NCBI GenBank assembly: GCA_023386835.1
Contig: JAEWIY010000138.1
Span: forward strand, 1-44,575
From: Verrucomicrobiota bacterium
GTDB taxonomy: Bacteria; Verrucomicrobiota; Verrucomicrobiia; Opitutales; Opitutaceae
Length of the DNA: 44,575 bases
Direction of reading: 5' to 3'
Positions 1 to 8,563 of this stretch are shown here, piece by piece. Position 1 is the first letter of the stretch; each line of letters begins with the position of its first letter. The notes under the pieces are model-generated. The model was not told the DNA's origin. It saw only the letters and a program-made list of their open reading frames with translations, and did not search any database. Both the position numbers and the translations under genes were made by a program.

Positions 1-278
1 CGCAACTCCCGATCCCCCATCTCGTATCGGGTTCCCTGGTACTCGAAGACAAACAACGACTCCGGCGGCTGGGTCAGGAAGGTGGTGTTGATGAAAGGAA
101 AGGACGCTTGGAAGACCGTGTCGGCGCCCTTGACCGCGATCTGTGCGATGACGACCAGGCCCGCGGCGACCACGGCATACGTGGCGAGCCGGAACAACAC
201 CACGACGAGACGCTCGACCGTCCGGCGGAGGCTGCGGCGGGGCGCAAACGGATTTTCAGGAGCAGGCGGGAAGGTCAT
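1..278 (-). CDS. pstA: Phosphate ABC transporter permease PstA, N-terminal part (cut by window edge)
   Basis: The 92 visible codons begin MTFPPAPENPF and contain one hydrophobic helix (about residues 24-46). A polar stretch follows, with no stop before the window edge. The ATG (278-276) overlaps the TGA of the upstream pstC (277-275) as ATGA, the usual sign of translational coupling. In Pst systems the gene after pstC is pstA, the second permease subunit, which pairs with PstC to form the inner-membrane channel for phosphate. The permease signature lies outside the window, so the name rests on position plus the N-terminal membrane helix. pstB and phoU would be expected further along but are not visible. 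Confidence 0.75.
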   Translation of the reverse strand, partial: MTFPPAPENPFAPRRSLRRTVERLVVVLFRLATYAVVAAGLVVIAQIAVKGADTVFQASFPFINTTFLTQPPESLFVFEYQGTRYEMGDREL

Positions 279-1882
279 GATGTCGGCAGCCGGTATCGAC
301 CCACGATCTTCTGGGCGAAATAGTTGATCAGCAGCGCGAGGACGAACAGCACCAGGCCGACCATGAACAACGCACGATAATGGATGCTGCCACGCACGAC
401 CTCGCCCATCTCCTGTGCGATGATTCCGGTCATCGTATGCACCGGTTGCGTGACCACACCGAGGCCGGATGAAAAATCCGGGATCGCGATGCGGTTTCCC
501 GCCACCAGCAGCACGACCATGGTTTCGCCAATCACCCGTCCAAACCCGAGCAGCACCGCCGAAATGATGCCGGAAAGCGCGCCCGGGAGAACGATGCGAA
601 AAATCGTCTGCACCCGCGTGGCACCGAGCGCATAGGAGGCTTCACGAAACGCGCGCGGCACATTCTGCAGGGCGTCCTCGGCCAGCGTGAAAATCGTGGG
701 GATCGCGATCAACGCGAGCAGCACCCCCGCAGTGAGCGCATTCAACCGCTCCGCCATGGGAAAGCCCGGAAACCAGCGCATCCATTCCTGGTGCGACAGC
801 TGGCGTAAGGCTTCGCCCAATACAACGACCCCGAAGAAGCCCAGCACGACGGACGGGATGGCGGAGATGAACTCAATGCTGGGCTTGATCCAACGCTGCT
901 CCCGCGGCCGAGCCATCTGGTTGACGTAAATCGCTCCACCGACACCAAGGGGCACCGCGATCGTTAAGGCGATCAGCGAGACAAGGAGCGAACCGACAAA
1001 GAGGGGCACGATGCCGTACCAGTCCTGCCAGAAACTGGCGGTCAGCCACTGGCGACCGGTCAGGAAACCGGTGATTGCTTCTCCCACAGCAACGGGCTCG
1101 GTCGCATCCCACGCCGCCAGCTGGCGTTCGACAGTGGGGAACCCGGCAACGAAGGTGCGGGTGCGCGTCACCACGCGATCGAGACGCGCCTGCAGGGCCG
1201 TGGTCGGCAGCGTCGGGGCGTCCGCCAGGACCGTTTCCAGCGCAGCCACCACCTGCTGATTGGCTTGCTGGTGGAGTTCGCGGACGGCGAGCAGCGGCCG
1301 AAGTTCAGTGGAAAAATCCACCTCCTCGACCTGGACCTGAGCGGCCGCCTCCGGCTGCCCGGCGTCGAACAACTGCCGTCGCTCTTCCCGGCGGTCTTCT
1401 GCGATTTGATACTTCAGCTTGATGGCCGAGGCGAGTTCACCGTAGTCGCCCACCAGCGCCCGGATCGGCTCGATGGCGTCTGAGAAGGTGTAGCTCCACT
1501 CGTCGAAACCGGCGAGCCGCTCGTTGGCGGTCGCGAGGTCCAGCCCGTGGGCCGTCAGATCCCGGACCATGCGCACACGCAGGTCGTTCAGCTCACGATT
1601 CAGCCCGGCGTGCCCCGCCTCTTGGGCGCGCAGCAGATCAACGAACTCCAGGCCGGCGCGGCGATAGACTTCCAGGCTGTGACGGTATTGCTGAAAAAAT
1701 CCGGCCCCCTCCCGAAATAGGAAGATGGTGATCAACCCCAGCACCAGGACCGCGACGACCGCATTGCCGCCAAAAAAGGCCTTCACGCATTCGTCCAGCG
1801 TCAGGCCGAAGAAACGGGTGCGCTTCTTCAGCACCGCAAACGGCCGCGGGCGAGGCGTCGGTTCAAGAACTTCAGTCGTCAT
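275..1882 (-). CDS. pstC: Phosphate ABC transporter permease PstC, long form
   Basis: Inner-membrane permease subunit of the high-affinity phosphate importer. The protein is 535 aa from the ATG at 1882 (MTTEVLEPTP). A GTG 21 nt upstream would add seven residues but has no better support. TM1 lies near residues 40-60. About 220 polar, helical residues rich in Glu, Arg and Gln follow before the core permease begins (FVGSLLVSLIALTIAVPLG). The binding-protein-dependent permease signature is recognisable as FREASYALGATRVQTIFRIVLPGALSG. The E. coli protein is about 320 aa, so the excess is essentially this loop; longer PstC proteins with such a loop are known in other bacteria. The gene follows pstS by about 150 nt and overlaps pstA by 4 nt. 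Confidence 0.93.
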   Translation of the reverse strand: MTTEVLEPTPRPRPFAVLKKRTRFFGLTLDECVKAFFGGNAVVAVLVLGLITIFLFREGAGFFQQYRHSLEVYRRAGLEFVDLLRAQEAGHAGLNRELNDLRVRMVRDLTAHGLDLATANERLAGFDEWSYTFSDAIEPIRALVGDYGELASAIKLKYQIAEDRREERRQLFDAGQPEAAAQVQVEEVDFSTELRPLLAVRELHQQANQQVVAALETVLADAPTLPTTALQARLDRVVTRTRTFVAGFPTVERQLAAWDATEPVAVGEAITGFLTGRQWLTASFWQDWYGIVPLFVGSLLVSLIALTIAVPLGVGGAIYVNQMARPREQRWIKPSIEFISAIPSVVLGFFGVVVLGEALRQLSHQEWMRWFPGFPMAERLNALTAGVLLALIAIPTIFTLAEDALQNVPRAFREASYALGATRVQTIFRIVLPGALSGIISAVLLGFGRVIGETMVVLLVAGNRIAIPDFSSGLGVVTQPVHTMTGIIAQEMGEVVRGSIHYRALFMVGLVLFVLALLINYFAQKIVGRYRLPTS

Positions 1883-1936
1883 GAGCGAACGGATCCAGCG
1901 CACGCGCCGGACGAAAACGGGTCAAGGGGGCCTCGG

Positions 1937-1954
1937 TTACGTTTCTGTGACAGT
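1937..1954 (-). promoter_or_regulatory. Candidate PhoB box upstream of pstC
   Basis: On the minus strand this reads TGTCACAGAAACGTAAC: two half-sites (TGTCA and CGTAA) exactly 11 nt apart with an A-rich 4-nt spacer. This is the geometry of the PhoB box (7-nt repeats separated by 4 nt). It ends about 55 nt before the pstC ATG, in the 150-nt gap after pstS. It suggests an internal phosphate-responsive promoter for pstCA. The match is to the general pattern and is not perfect. Confidence 0.4.
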
Positions 1955-2034
1955 GCCGGCGACGCCCCCGTTGGAGCGGCCAAGCGGGCGCGGAAGACCC
2001 GCACCCGCCGAGGGCGACCGACGTCGGGAATCAA

Positions 2035-2853
2035 TCAACGCACCGGCACGAAGCCCACCTTGCCCACGACCACCTGGCCGGCGTCGGAGAGGACAAAGTC
2101 GACGAACTGCGCGGCCACTCCGGAGGGTTCGCCATTCGTGTAGAAGAACGTCGGGCGCGCATAGGGATACTTCTTTGCCAGCACTTCTTCCTTCGTCGGC
2201 ATGTGTCCATCGATGGGCACGACGCGGGTGCCGGGCGTCTCGAGATAGGCGAGGCCGACATAGCCGATCCCGTTGGGATTGCGGGCTACCTCGGACGCGA
2301 TCTGCTCGTTGCCCGCCATCTTCTGTGACGACGGCGCGTAGTCGCGGCGTTTCATCGCGAGCTCTTTGAAATCGGAATAGGTGCCGGACGAAGTGTTGCG
2401 CGTGTAGATGGAGATCCGCCCAGGATTTCCGCCTACGGCCGACCAGTCGGTGATGTCGCCGGTGAAGATCCGCTCGATCTGTCGCGCGGTCAGCGTCTTC
2501 ACCGGGTTTTGGCCATTCACGATGATCCCGATGCCGTCGTACGCCACAATGATGGGTTTCAAGGTGACGCCTTTCGCGGCGGCGGCCGAGACCTCGGTCG
2601 GCTTGGCGCGTCGTGAAGACATGCCGATCTGCGCCGTTCCGTCGGTGATCGCGGCGATGCCGGTCGTGGAACCCTCCGCGGCGATCTCGAACGCCAGGTT
2701 GCTGTAACTGGCGCGGAAGTCCTCCGCCAGCATCGGGACCAGCTTGGCCCCAAGCGTGTCCGAACCCTTGATCACGAGTTTTTCCGTGCGTTGCGCCTGC
2801 GCCAGCGGCAGGACGGCGAGCGCGGCGAAAGCGAAAAGTGCGAGTTTTTTCAT
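2035..2853 (-). CDS. pstS: Periplasmic phosphate-binding protein PstS
   Basis: Captures phosphate in the periplasm and passes it to PstCA. The protein is 272 aa, typical for the family. A signal peptide (MKKLALFAFAALAVLPLAQA) with an Ala-X-Ala-type cleavage site ends near residue 20. The mature part starts with VIKGSDTLGAKLVPMLAEDF, the family's first phosphate-binding segment. Later come AEGSTTGIAAITDGTAQIGMSSR and the TRNTSSGTYSDFKELAM loop, whose Ser/Thr/Gly residues bind phosphate in characterised PstS proteins. The gene lies 17 nt after the porin stop, so the two are almost certainly co-transcribed. Confidence 0.95.
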   Translation of the reverse strand: MKKLALFAFAALAVLPLAQAQRTEKLVIKGSDTLGAKLVPMLAEDFRASYSNLAFEIAAEGSTTGIAAITDGTAQIGMSSRRAKPTEVSAAAAKGVTLKPIIVAYDGIGIIVNGQNPVKTLTARQIERIFTGDITDWSAVGGNPGRISIYTRNTSSGTYSDFKELAMKRRDYAPSSQKMAGNEQIASEVARNPNGIGYVGLAYLETPGTRVVPIDGHMPTKEEVLAKKYPYARPTFFYTNGEPSGVAAQFVDFVLSDAGQVVVGKVGFVPVR

Positions 2854-2870
2854 AGTAGGAGAATCAGTCG

Positions 2871-4208
2871 TTAGAACTTAACATTAAGATCGACCTGGAG
2901 GATCTGCGCGTGGTCGAGCCGAGCCACCGCGCTCTGCTGCAGCGATTCCTCGATGTCGGTCGTGTAGAAGTAGCTGGTCGTCAGCGATGCGAAGTCGGTC
3001 AGGTTGTAACTGGCCGTGAGCTTCCAGCCCTCCTGGTTGAGATTGCCGAAGGCAAAATCGGAGTCGTTGAGATTCGGATCCAACACCCCGAGCGGACTTT
3101 TCCGGTAGTCGACCCGCAGGCTGTAGTCGCCCTGCGTCTTGCCGCTGCCGAAGCTGTATCCTACGCCGATCAACCAAGCCAGGCGGTCGACCGGGATGTC
3201 CCTAATCCCATAAATCCGGCGCTGGCGGCCCTCAGCTTCAAAGTTGTACGCACCATCCCAATACAACTTGAGCTGCGTGCCCTCACGCCCGCCGGGGTTC
3301 GCCACATTCACTTCGCCGGCGAAGGTGGCGATCATCAGCTTGTCCGTGGATCCGCTGAAAGGGACGCCGGTGGCGGAGTTGAAGGGCGTCTCATTGCCGA
3401 GCCCCGATGTCACGGCGTGGTTGTACGCCATGAAGCCGGGCGCAAGGACCAAGCTGTGGGCAAGGTTGCCGAGTTCGTTGCGGCCGAACCAGCGCGTGTA
3501 GACGAGCTGCTGCGAGAAGAGGTAGGCGTCGCGGCCGGCGGGACCGGGCGTGGCCTCGTTGTTGTCGTCCAGGATGATCTGCCCGGCGCGGAGCTCCAGC
3601 GTGTCCTTCTCGCCAACCGGCAGCGTATAGGTCTGTGCGAGCCCTTGCGGGTTGATGTCCGAGTCCCACACCAGGTCCGTGGTGTAGAATGGGTTTCGAA
3701 ACTTGCCCCCCACCAGGAACAGGTTGGCCGTCGGTCGGTAGGAGACGTAGGCCCGGGCCAGATACAGATTGTAGTCGTCGTTGCCGTTCTCGAAGGTCTG
3801 ATTCCCGGAATCGGCGGCCTGCGCGGTCTCCAGCGCGAATCCAGCACCCCAGCCGCGCTGCAACAGCACGTCGCCATTGAAGCGGAAGCGGAAGCGCGTG
3901 CGGCTGCGCTCATTCGAAACAGTGCCGTTCTGCGGCGCCTGCGTTTCCAATTGATGCCGGAGGCGCAGGTCGCCGGATAGCTTGAACTCGCTGATTGACG
4001 AGCCGAGGTTGAGCTTTCCTGCCGCGGTATTGGCGGTGAACTCACGGACCAGGTCGGCACGGAGGTCTTCCGCCTCCTGGTCGGTGACAATGCCCTTGCG
4101 GACCAGCAGGTCGATGAGAGCGCCACTGTCCTGGGCGGAGAGCGGAGCGAGAGTGCCGAGGGCCACCCCGGCCAGCAGGGCGGTGCGTCGCACGATGGGA
4201 ATGATCAT
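2871..4208 (-). CDS. Putative outer-membrane porin, first gene of the pst operon
   Basis: The 445-aa protein has a signal peptide ending near APLSAQ. A short helical segment at about residues 28-58 (GALIDLLVRKGIVTDQEAEDLRADL) is typical of verrucomicrobial putative porins. Long alternating amphipathic beta-strands follow, and the terminal VDLNVKF ends in Phe, the outer-membrane assembly signal. It resembles the Porin_5-type putative porins. Its position directly before pstS, behind a PhoB-like box, argues that it admits phosphate or phosphorylated compounds, by analogy with OprP/OprO. That specificity is inference; I cannot see the arginine ladder that would prove it. The ATG at 4208 gives a good signal peptide, but no Shine-Dalgarno sequence is visible. 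Confidence 0.85.
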   Translation of the reverse strand: MIIPIVRRTALLAGVALGTLAPLSAQDSGALIDLLVRKGIVTDQEAEDLRADLVREFTANTAAGKLNLGSSISEFKLSGDLRLRHQLETQAPQNGTVSNERSRTRFRFRFNGDVLLQRGWGAGFALETAQAADSGNQTFENGNDDYNLYLARAYVSYRPTANLFLVGGKFRNPFYTTDLVWDSDINPQGLAQTYTLPVGEKDTLELRAGQIILDDNNEATPGPAGRDAYLFSQQLVYTRWFGRNELGNLAHSLVLAPGFMAYNHAVTSGLGNETPFNSATGVPFSGSTDKLMIATFAGEVNVANPGGREGTQLKLYWDGAYNFEAEGRQRRIYGIRDIPVDRLAWLIGVGYSFGSGKTQGDYSLRVDYRKSPLGVLDPNLNDSDFAFGNLNQEGWKLTASYNLTDFASLTTSYFYTTDIEESLQQSAVARLDHAQILQVDLNVKF

Positions 4209-4270
4209 GATGTTCAGGCGAGGATTCGCCGGGCGAGAGCGCCCGGTGCGCCTGCATCATGGCGGCCCCG

Positions 4271-4299
4271 TGTGACAAAAACGTGACGCCCGCGTTACG
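4271..4299 (-). promoter_or_regulatory. Candidate triple PhoB half-site array upstream of the porin-pst operon
   Basis: Read on the plus strand, TGACA (4273), TGACG (4284) and TTACG (4295) follow each other at exactly 11-nt steps. On the minus strand the order is CGTAA, CGTCA, TGTCA, with TTTT between the last two. PhoB recognises 7-nt direct repeats spaced by 4 nt (CTGTCAT-type), so the period and core bases fit. A loose -10-like CATGAT follows about 9 nt downstream on the minus strand. The porin ATG is about 65 nt away, a normal activator distance. Confidence 0.5.
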
Positions 4300-4301
4300 A
4301 C

Positions 4302-4319
4302 CTGGGCACATCTGCCCAG
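4302..4319. repeat. Short inverted repeat beside the candidate PhoB boxes
   Basis: CTGGGCA - CATC - TGCCCAG forms a perfect 7-bp stem with a 4-nt loop, 3 nt beyond the last PhoB-like half-site. No T-run follows on either strand, so it is not an obvious terminator. It could be an operator or simply a local palindrome. Confidence 0.35.
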
Positions 4320-4413
4320 CTAACGGCCGCGACTTGGTGCGCGGACATCACATCCGTGACCCACCAGCGCACGAACGAACGTACCACAATGTGCCCCAAG
4401 CCAGTGCAGCCCT

Positions 4414-4433
4414 CGGGCGGGAAAGCACGCCCG
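4414..4433 (-). terminator. Hairpin downstream of the SNF2 helicase gene
   Basis: CGGGCG - GGAAAGCA - CGCCCG is a 6-bp GC stem with an 8-nt loop, 35-54 nt beyond the helicase stop. There is no clear T-tract, so intrinsic termination is only possible. It separates the helicase from the phosphate-regulated porin promoter. Confidence 0.3.
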
Positions 4434-4467
4434 CGTAGCCGACGATCCAAGTCAGCGAATCCGCCGA

Positions 4468-7116
4468 CTATGAGCCATTCTCGTATTCGTTTTCGGTCAC
4501 CGTCGCGGCGGCGGTGAGCGTCACGAGTTCCTGCAGCGAGGTGAAATGCTGGCTCAGGTCAAAGTCACCACCGAGGCCGCCGACGAGCTTGTCGAACAGG
4601 TCCTTCTTCGACGCCTTCAACGCCTGGATCCGCTCCTCGATCGTGCCGGCCGTGATCATCCGATAGACGAACACGGTATTGGTCTGACCGATACGATGCA
4701 CGCGGTCAACCGCCTGCGCCTCAACAGCCGGGTTCCACCACGGATCCAGCAGGAAGACGTAATCGGCGGCGTGCAGCGTGATGCCGGTCCCGGCGGCCTT
4801 GAGCGACACGAGCATCGCGGCCGAGCCCGGGCAGTTTTGGAATTCCTGCACCGGCTTCTGGCGATCCAGCGTCATGCCGGTCAGCTCGTAACGCGGCAGT
4901 TCGGGAAAGTTCTGCGACAGCGCCGCCTTCACCCGGTCCAGCAGCATGACGAACTGCGAGAAGATGACCACCTTGTGGCCGCTGGCCAGGACTTCGGCGA
5001 GCTTCTCGACCAGAAGCGTGATCTTGCCGGAGTCGCTCAGCGGTGCCTTGAGCCACGGCAGCATATCCGGGTCGCAGCACACCTGGCGCAGGCGTGTCAG
5101 CAGCGCGAGGAAACCAAACGACTTCTCACGCATCGCGGCGCCGACGTCGTCGCCCAGACGCTCGAGCCCTTCCGCGCAGATGTGCGCATACTGCGCACGC
5201 TGGACGTCGGTGAGCGGGCAGAAGAGATCCATCTCGACCTTTGGCGGCAGCTCCGTCGCCACTTCGCCCTTCGTGCGGCGCAGGATGAACGGAGCCAGTT
5301 GCGCGCGCAGCCGGTGCAGCGTGCCATTTCGGTCAGCGTTGAGCTGCGCCTCAAAGCCGCCACGCGAGCCCAACAGTCCCGGCAGCAGGAAGCGGAAGAT
5401 CGACCACAGGTCCAGCTGGCGGTTCTCCAACGGCGTACCCGTCAGAACAATACGGTGCCGCGCCTTGATCGCAAAGCAGGTCTGCGTGACCTTGGCATCC
5501 GGGTTCTTGATGAACTGCCCCTCGTCGAGGACCGCGTATCCAAACTCGATGCCGTCGAGCAGCGCCCGGTGCTTGCGCAACTGCGTGTAGCTCGCGAGCC
5601 AGATCGTCGGCTCGGTCCGCACAGAAAAATCGTGGCCCGTCTTGAGCACCTCGGTGACAAGCTGCGGGAAATGCCGGGCAATCTCTTCGCGCCAGACGGG
5701 CACCACACTGGCCGGACAAACGATGAGATGCGGACGATCCGCCAGGGGGCGCGCCGCCAGCAGCGAGATCACCTGCAGTGTTTTGCCGAGCCCCATCTCG
5801 TCGGCCAGCAAGCCGTGGCAGCCGACATCCGCAAGGTGATGCAGCCATTCGACACCACGACGCTGGTAAGGACGAAGGAATGACGGCAGCTCGGCTTGCA
5901 CGTGACCGGCCGTGAGCACGCCCGTCCGCCAGGCCTCGAGCTCGGGCGACAGCGTGAGCTTGAAGCGCGCGTCATTAAAGAGGGAGAAGATCAGGTACGG
6001 CGAGAGCTCCGTCTCCGTGTGCGTCTCGGCGACATTCTTGCGCCACGCCTCGATGGCCGAGAGCTGCTCCGTCGGCAGCGCCACGATGCCCACACTCGGC
6101 AGGATGACGGGCGAGGAACCGCGCTTGAGCAACGACCGCACCTCGGCGTCGGTCAGCAGCTGTTCACCTGCCTTGAAGATCCAGCGCAGGTTCAGCGCGC
6201 CGCCACTCGAGTCGCCCGCGTCGCGCGGCGGGCGGCGTTCCGCCACCGCTTCGATCTCAATGGTGCGGGTGCCCTTGACGAGGTTGCCCGCGGCGGCGTC
6301 GAGCTCGATCGAGAAGAGACGCCGCCAGGCCGAGAGCGTGCCTTTCAGGAAGTTGGGGATCTCCTGGACATTCTCCAGCAGGTAAACGCCCGTCTCGTTG
6401 TGATACTGGAAGTGCGCCTTGCGCGCATAAGCCGCGAGGCCGATCAGCTTCGCGCGCTCGCCGGACGTGACATGGCCATTGCCATCCGCGTGCGCCGCCG
6501 CACCGAGCGCGGCCACCCGCTTCTTGTCGGGAGTCTGCCAATACGCCTGGAACGTGAGCCCCTCGGTCTTCGTTTTGAAGACGAGAACCAACGAACGTGA
6601 AGCCACGCGCGTCGGCGTCGCTCCCGCGCGCCGCGGTCCGGCCGGACCCGTCCGGGCCGGCACGGCCGTGGCCGAGGCAGGCACGGTCCGCGGAGGATGT
6701 CCGTTGCCGTTGCCGTTGCCATTCGTGTTCGAAGACGCCGTCTCGTTGACGGCCTTTTCCGGCGGCAGGTCCTCCGGCAGCGGAGAGATCTCGTCGGCCA
6801 CCAGCTCCTCGATTTCGTGCAAACCCGCGACGGCGAGCGCATGCGCAACATCGCGGTCGGTGGAGGACGAGCGGACCGAGAGCACGCCGTCGTGCCACTC
6901 GATCACCGCATATTCATCCTTTTTTTCGACCCGTCGGTGGACAATCGCATCCCGCGCCGTCAGTTCGAGCTCCCGAACCTCCCCTTCCCGGTAGATGCGA
7001 TGGCCCGCCTCGAGCTGCTCGGAGCTGAAGTTCGGTTCCCATTCACCGGCAAGCTTTTCAAACCAGAATTCGAGGGATTGGGGTGTGTAGACGCGCTTGG
7101 GACCGTGCGTTTGCAT
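4468..7116 (-). CDS. SNF2/Rad54-family DEAD/DEAH-box helicase
   Basis: An 882-aa dsDNA-translocating ATPase of the Swi2/Snf2 type. The N-terminal 110 residues look like the degenerate SWIM-type domain of bacterial SNF2 proteins but have no Cys/His cluster. A disordered linker (NGNGNGNG, then Pro/Ala/Arg-rich) follows at about 125-175, then a middle domain. Motif I is DEMGLGKT near residue 440 and motif II is DEGQ near 532, where many relatives have DEAQ or DEAH. Motif III is LTGTPLEN, and motif VI is in VDRVHRIGQ near 805, so both RecA lobes are complete. Its target in the cell is unknown. The ATG at 7116 is 47 nt after the waaA stop, so the two may share a transcript. Strand and composition match the neighbours. 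Confidence 0.92.
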   Translation of the reverse strand: MQTHGPKRVYTPQSLEFWFEKLAGEWEPNFSSEQLEAGHRIYREGEVRELELTARDAIVHRRVEKKDEYAVIEWHDGVLSVRSSSTDRDVAHALAVAGLHEIEELVADEISPLPEDLPPEKAVNETASSNTNGNGNGNGHPPRTVPASATAVPARTGPAGPRRAGATPTRVASRSLVLVFKTKTEGLTFQAYWQTPDKKRVAALGAAAHADGNGHVTSGERAKLIGLAAYARKAHFQYHNETGVYLLENVQEIPNFLKGTLSAWRRLFSIELDAAAGNLVKGTRTIEIEAVAERRPPRDAGDSSGGALNLRWIFKAGEQLLTDAEVRSLLKRGSSPVILPSVGIVALPTEQLSAIEAWRKNVAETHTETELSPYLIFSLFNDARFKLTLSPELEAWRTGVLTAGHVQAELPSFLRPYQRRGVEWLHHLADVGCHGLLADEMGLGKTLQVISLLAARPLADRPHLIVCPASVVPVWREEIARHFPQLVTEVLKTGHDFSVRTEPTIWLASYTQLRKHRALLDGIEFGYAVLDEGQFIKNPDAKVTQTCFAIKARHRIVLTGTPLENRQLDLWSIFRFLLPGLLGSRGGFEAQLNADRNGTLHRLRAQLAPFILRRTKGEVATELPPKVEMDLFCPLTDVQRAQYAHICAEGLERLGDDVGAAMREKSFGFLALLTRLRQVCCDPDMLPWLKAPLSDSGKITLLVEKLAEVLASGHKVVIFSQFVMLLDRVKAALSQNFPELPRYELTGMTLDRQKPVQEFQNCPGSAAMLVSLKAAGTGITLHAADYVFLLDPWWNPAVEAQAVDRVHRIGQTNTVFVYRMITAGTIEERIQALKASKKDLFDKLVGGLGGDFDLSQHFTSLQELVTLTAAATVTENEYENGS

Positions 7117-7163
7117 CCAACTAAAAGAGGTGACCGTAGGTCCCGCCGAGTGACGGGCAACCC

Positions 7164-8477
7164 TTAATTCGAACGATCGGGCGTCGCCTTTAGCTCAGGA
7201 AAATACTTCTCGATCTGAAAAAGCGTTCGCTGCAGCGCGCCGTGGTTCATCCGCTGCCATTCCCAGGCCGCCGCACCCATGCCGTGGCGCCGTGGAGGCT
7301 CCTTGAACAGGCGGATCGCGGCCAGCGCGATGGCGTTCGCATCCGTCACCACCTGCGCGCCGCCAGACTCCAGCAACTCCGCGGTGATCGCGCGGAAGTT
7401 GGTCATCTGCGGGCCGAGCAGGATCGGCTTCGCCAACGCGGCTGCTTCGACAGGTGTCTGGCCTTCGTGATGGGGCGGCAGGCTCTTGCCGACAAACACC
7501 ACGTCGACGATCTGCGTGAAGTTGCGCAGCTCACCCGTCGTATCGCCCACCGCGACGTCGACCTCGGTCGTCGCATGCCCCTGCGAGCGGAAGTGATACG
7601 TCAGCCCCGAATGCCGCAACAACTCGCGGATCTCGTCCCGGCGTTCCTCATGGCGCGGCACGAGCAACAGTTTGCACGGAATGTCGGCAGCCCGGATGGC
7701 GCGCAACGCCTCGAGCAGCGCGGCCTCCTCGCCGGGCCAAGTCGACGACCCCAGCAGGACGTAGTGCTGCAGTCCCAGCCCAAGCTCATGGCGCAACCGC
7801 CGCAGGTCCTCTGTATTCAGTTCGCGGATCGAAACGTCCAGCTTCAGGTTGCCGGTGACGGTGATCCGGTACCGCGGCAGCCCAAGTGCCTCAAAGCGCC
7901 GGGCGTCCTCACGGGAGCCGCAAAGCATCTCCGTCACGCCCCGCAGCAACTTCGCGGCCGCCTTGCGGGCCAGCAACATGCGCCGGAAGCTGCGATCGCT
8001 CACCCGCGCGTTGACGAAGATGACCGGCACCTCGCGACGCCGCGCCTGCTCAATGTGCTCCGGCCAGCGCTCGCCCTCCGTCAACAGCACCATGCTCGGC
8101 CGAAGGCGCCGCCAGGCCCGGGCGGAGAAAGGCGTCCAATCGAGCGGAAAGTAGCCGATCCCGAGCAGCCGTCCGCCGTAGCGTTTGCGCGCCACCGCCA
8201 GCCCCGTGCTGGTGGTGGTGGTCAGGAAAATCTCGACCTTGGGATCCTTCAACAGCGCCTCGATCAAAGGCTCGATGGCGAGCACCTCGCCCACGCTGAC
8301 GGCCTGCACCCAAAGCCGCACCGTCCCGGGGCTGCGCCGCGGCAACCTGGGCAGGGCGCCAAACCGATGGCCGAAGTCCCCGCGATAACCGCCACGCCGC
8401 CACATTCGCCAGAGCACCTGGGGAGCCAGGATCAGGAGAGTCGGAATGAAGGCCAGGCGGTAGAACCAAAGCAGCAT
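7164..8477 (-). CDS. waaA: 3-deoxy-D-manno-octulosonic acid (Kdo) transferase
   Basis: A 437-aa GT-B glycosyltransferase of the inner-membrane face that adds Kdo from CMP-Kdo to the lipid A precursor. A membrane anchor covers residues 1-20. The N-terminal domain carries VGEVLAIEPLIEALL with the conserved Glu. Further family motifs are FVNARVSDRSFRR, LLGSSTWPGEEAALLEAL and, in the CMP-Kdo-binding lobe, VGKSLPPHHEGQTPVEAAALAKPILLGP followed by NF. Its presence implies an LPS-bearing outer membrane. It is divergent from the M16 protease gene, with 86 bp between the two starts. Confidence 0.95.
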   Translation of the reverse strand: MLLWFYRLAFIPTLLILAPQVLWRMWRRGGYRGDFGHRFGALPRLPRRSPGTVRLWVQAVSVGEVLAIEPLIEALLKDPKVEIFLTTTTSTGLAVARKRYGGRLLGIGYFPLDWTPFSARAWRRLRPSMVLLTEGERWPEHIEQARRREVPVIFVNARVSDRSFRRMLLARKAAAKLLRGVTEMLCGSREDARRFEALGLPRYRITVTGNLKLDVSIRELNTEDLRRLRHELGLGLQHYVLLGSSTWPGEEAALLEALRAIRAADIPCKLLLVPRHEERRDEIRELLRHSGLTYHFRSQGHATTEVDVAVGDTTGELRNFTQIVDVVFVGKSLPPHHEGQTPVEAAALAKPILLGPQMTNFRAITAELLESGGAQVVTDANAIALAAIRLFKEPPRRHGMGAAAWEWQRMNHGALQRTLFQIEKYFPELKATPDRSN

Positions 8478-8563
8478 GCTCGGAAACGCTTCAGTGACAG
8501 CAAATCCGGCGTCCGCTCAAAACAATTTGCGTCCGACCGCCTTTGGCCAATGTCCGTTTCGTC

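Noticed and set aside
2910..3980. A 356-codon plus-strand frame inside the porin gene
   Set aside because: It is antisense to a porin with signal peptide, beta-strands and terminal Phe. No family features are present.
6702..6722. GTTGCC hexamer microsatellite in the SNF2 gene
   Set aside because: It is only about three units, codes in frame for an Asn-Gly linker, and needs no further explanation.
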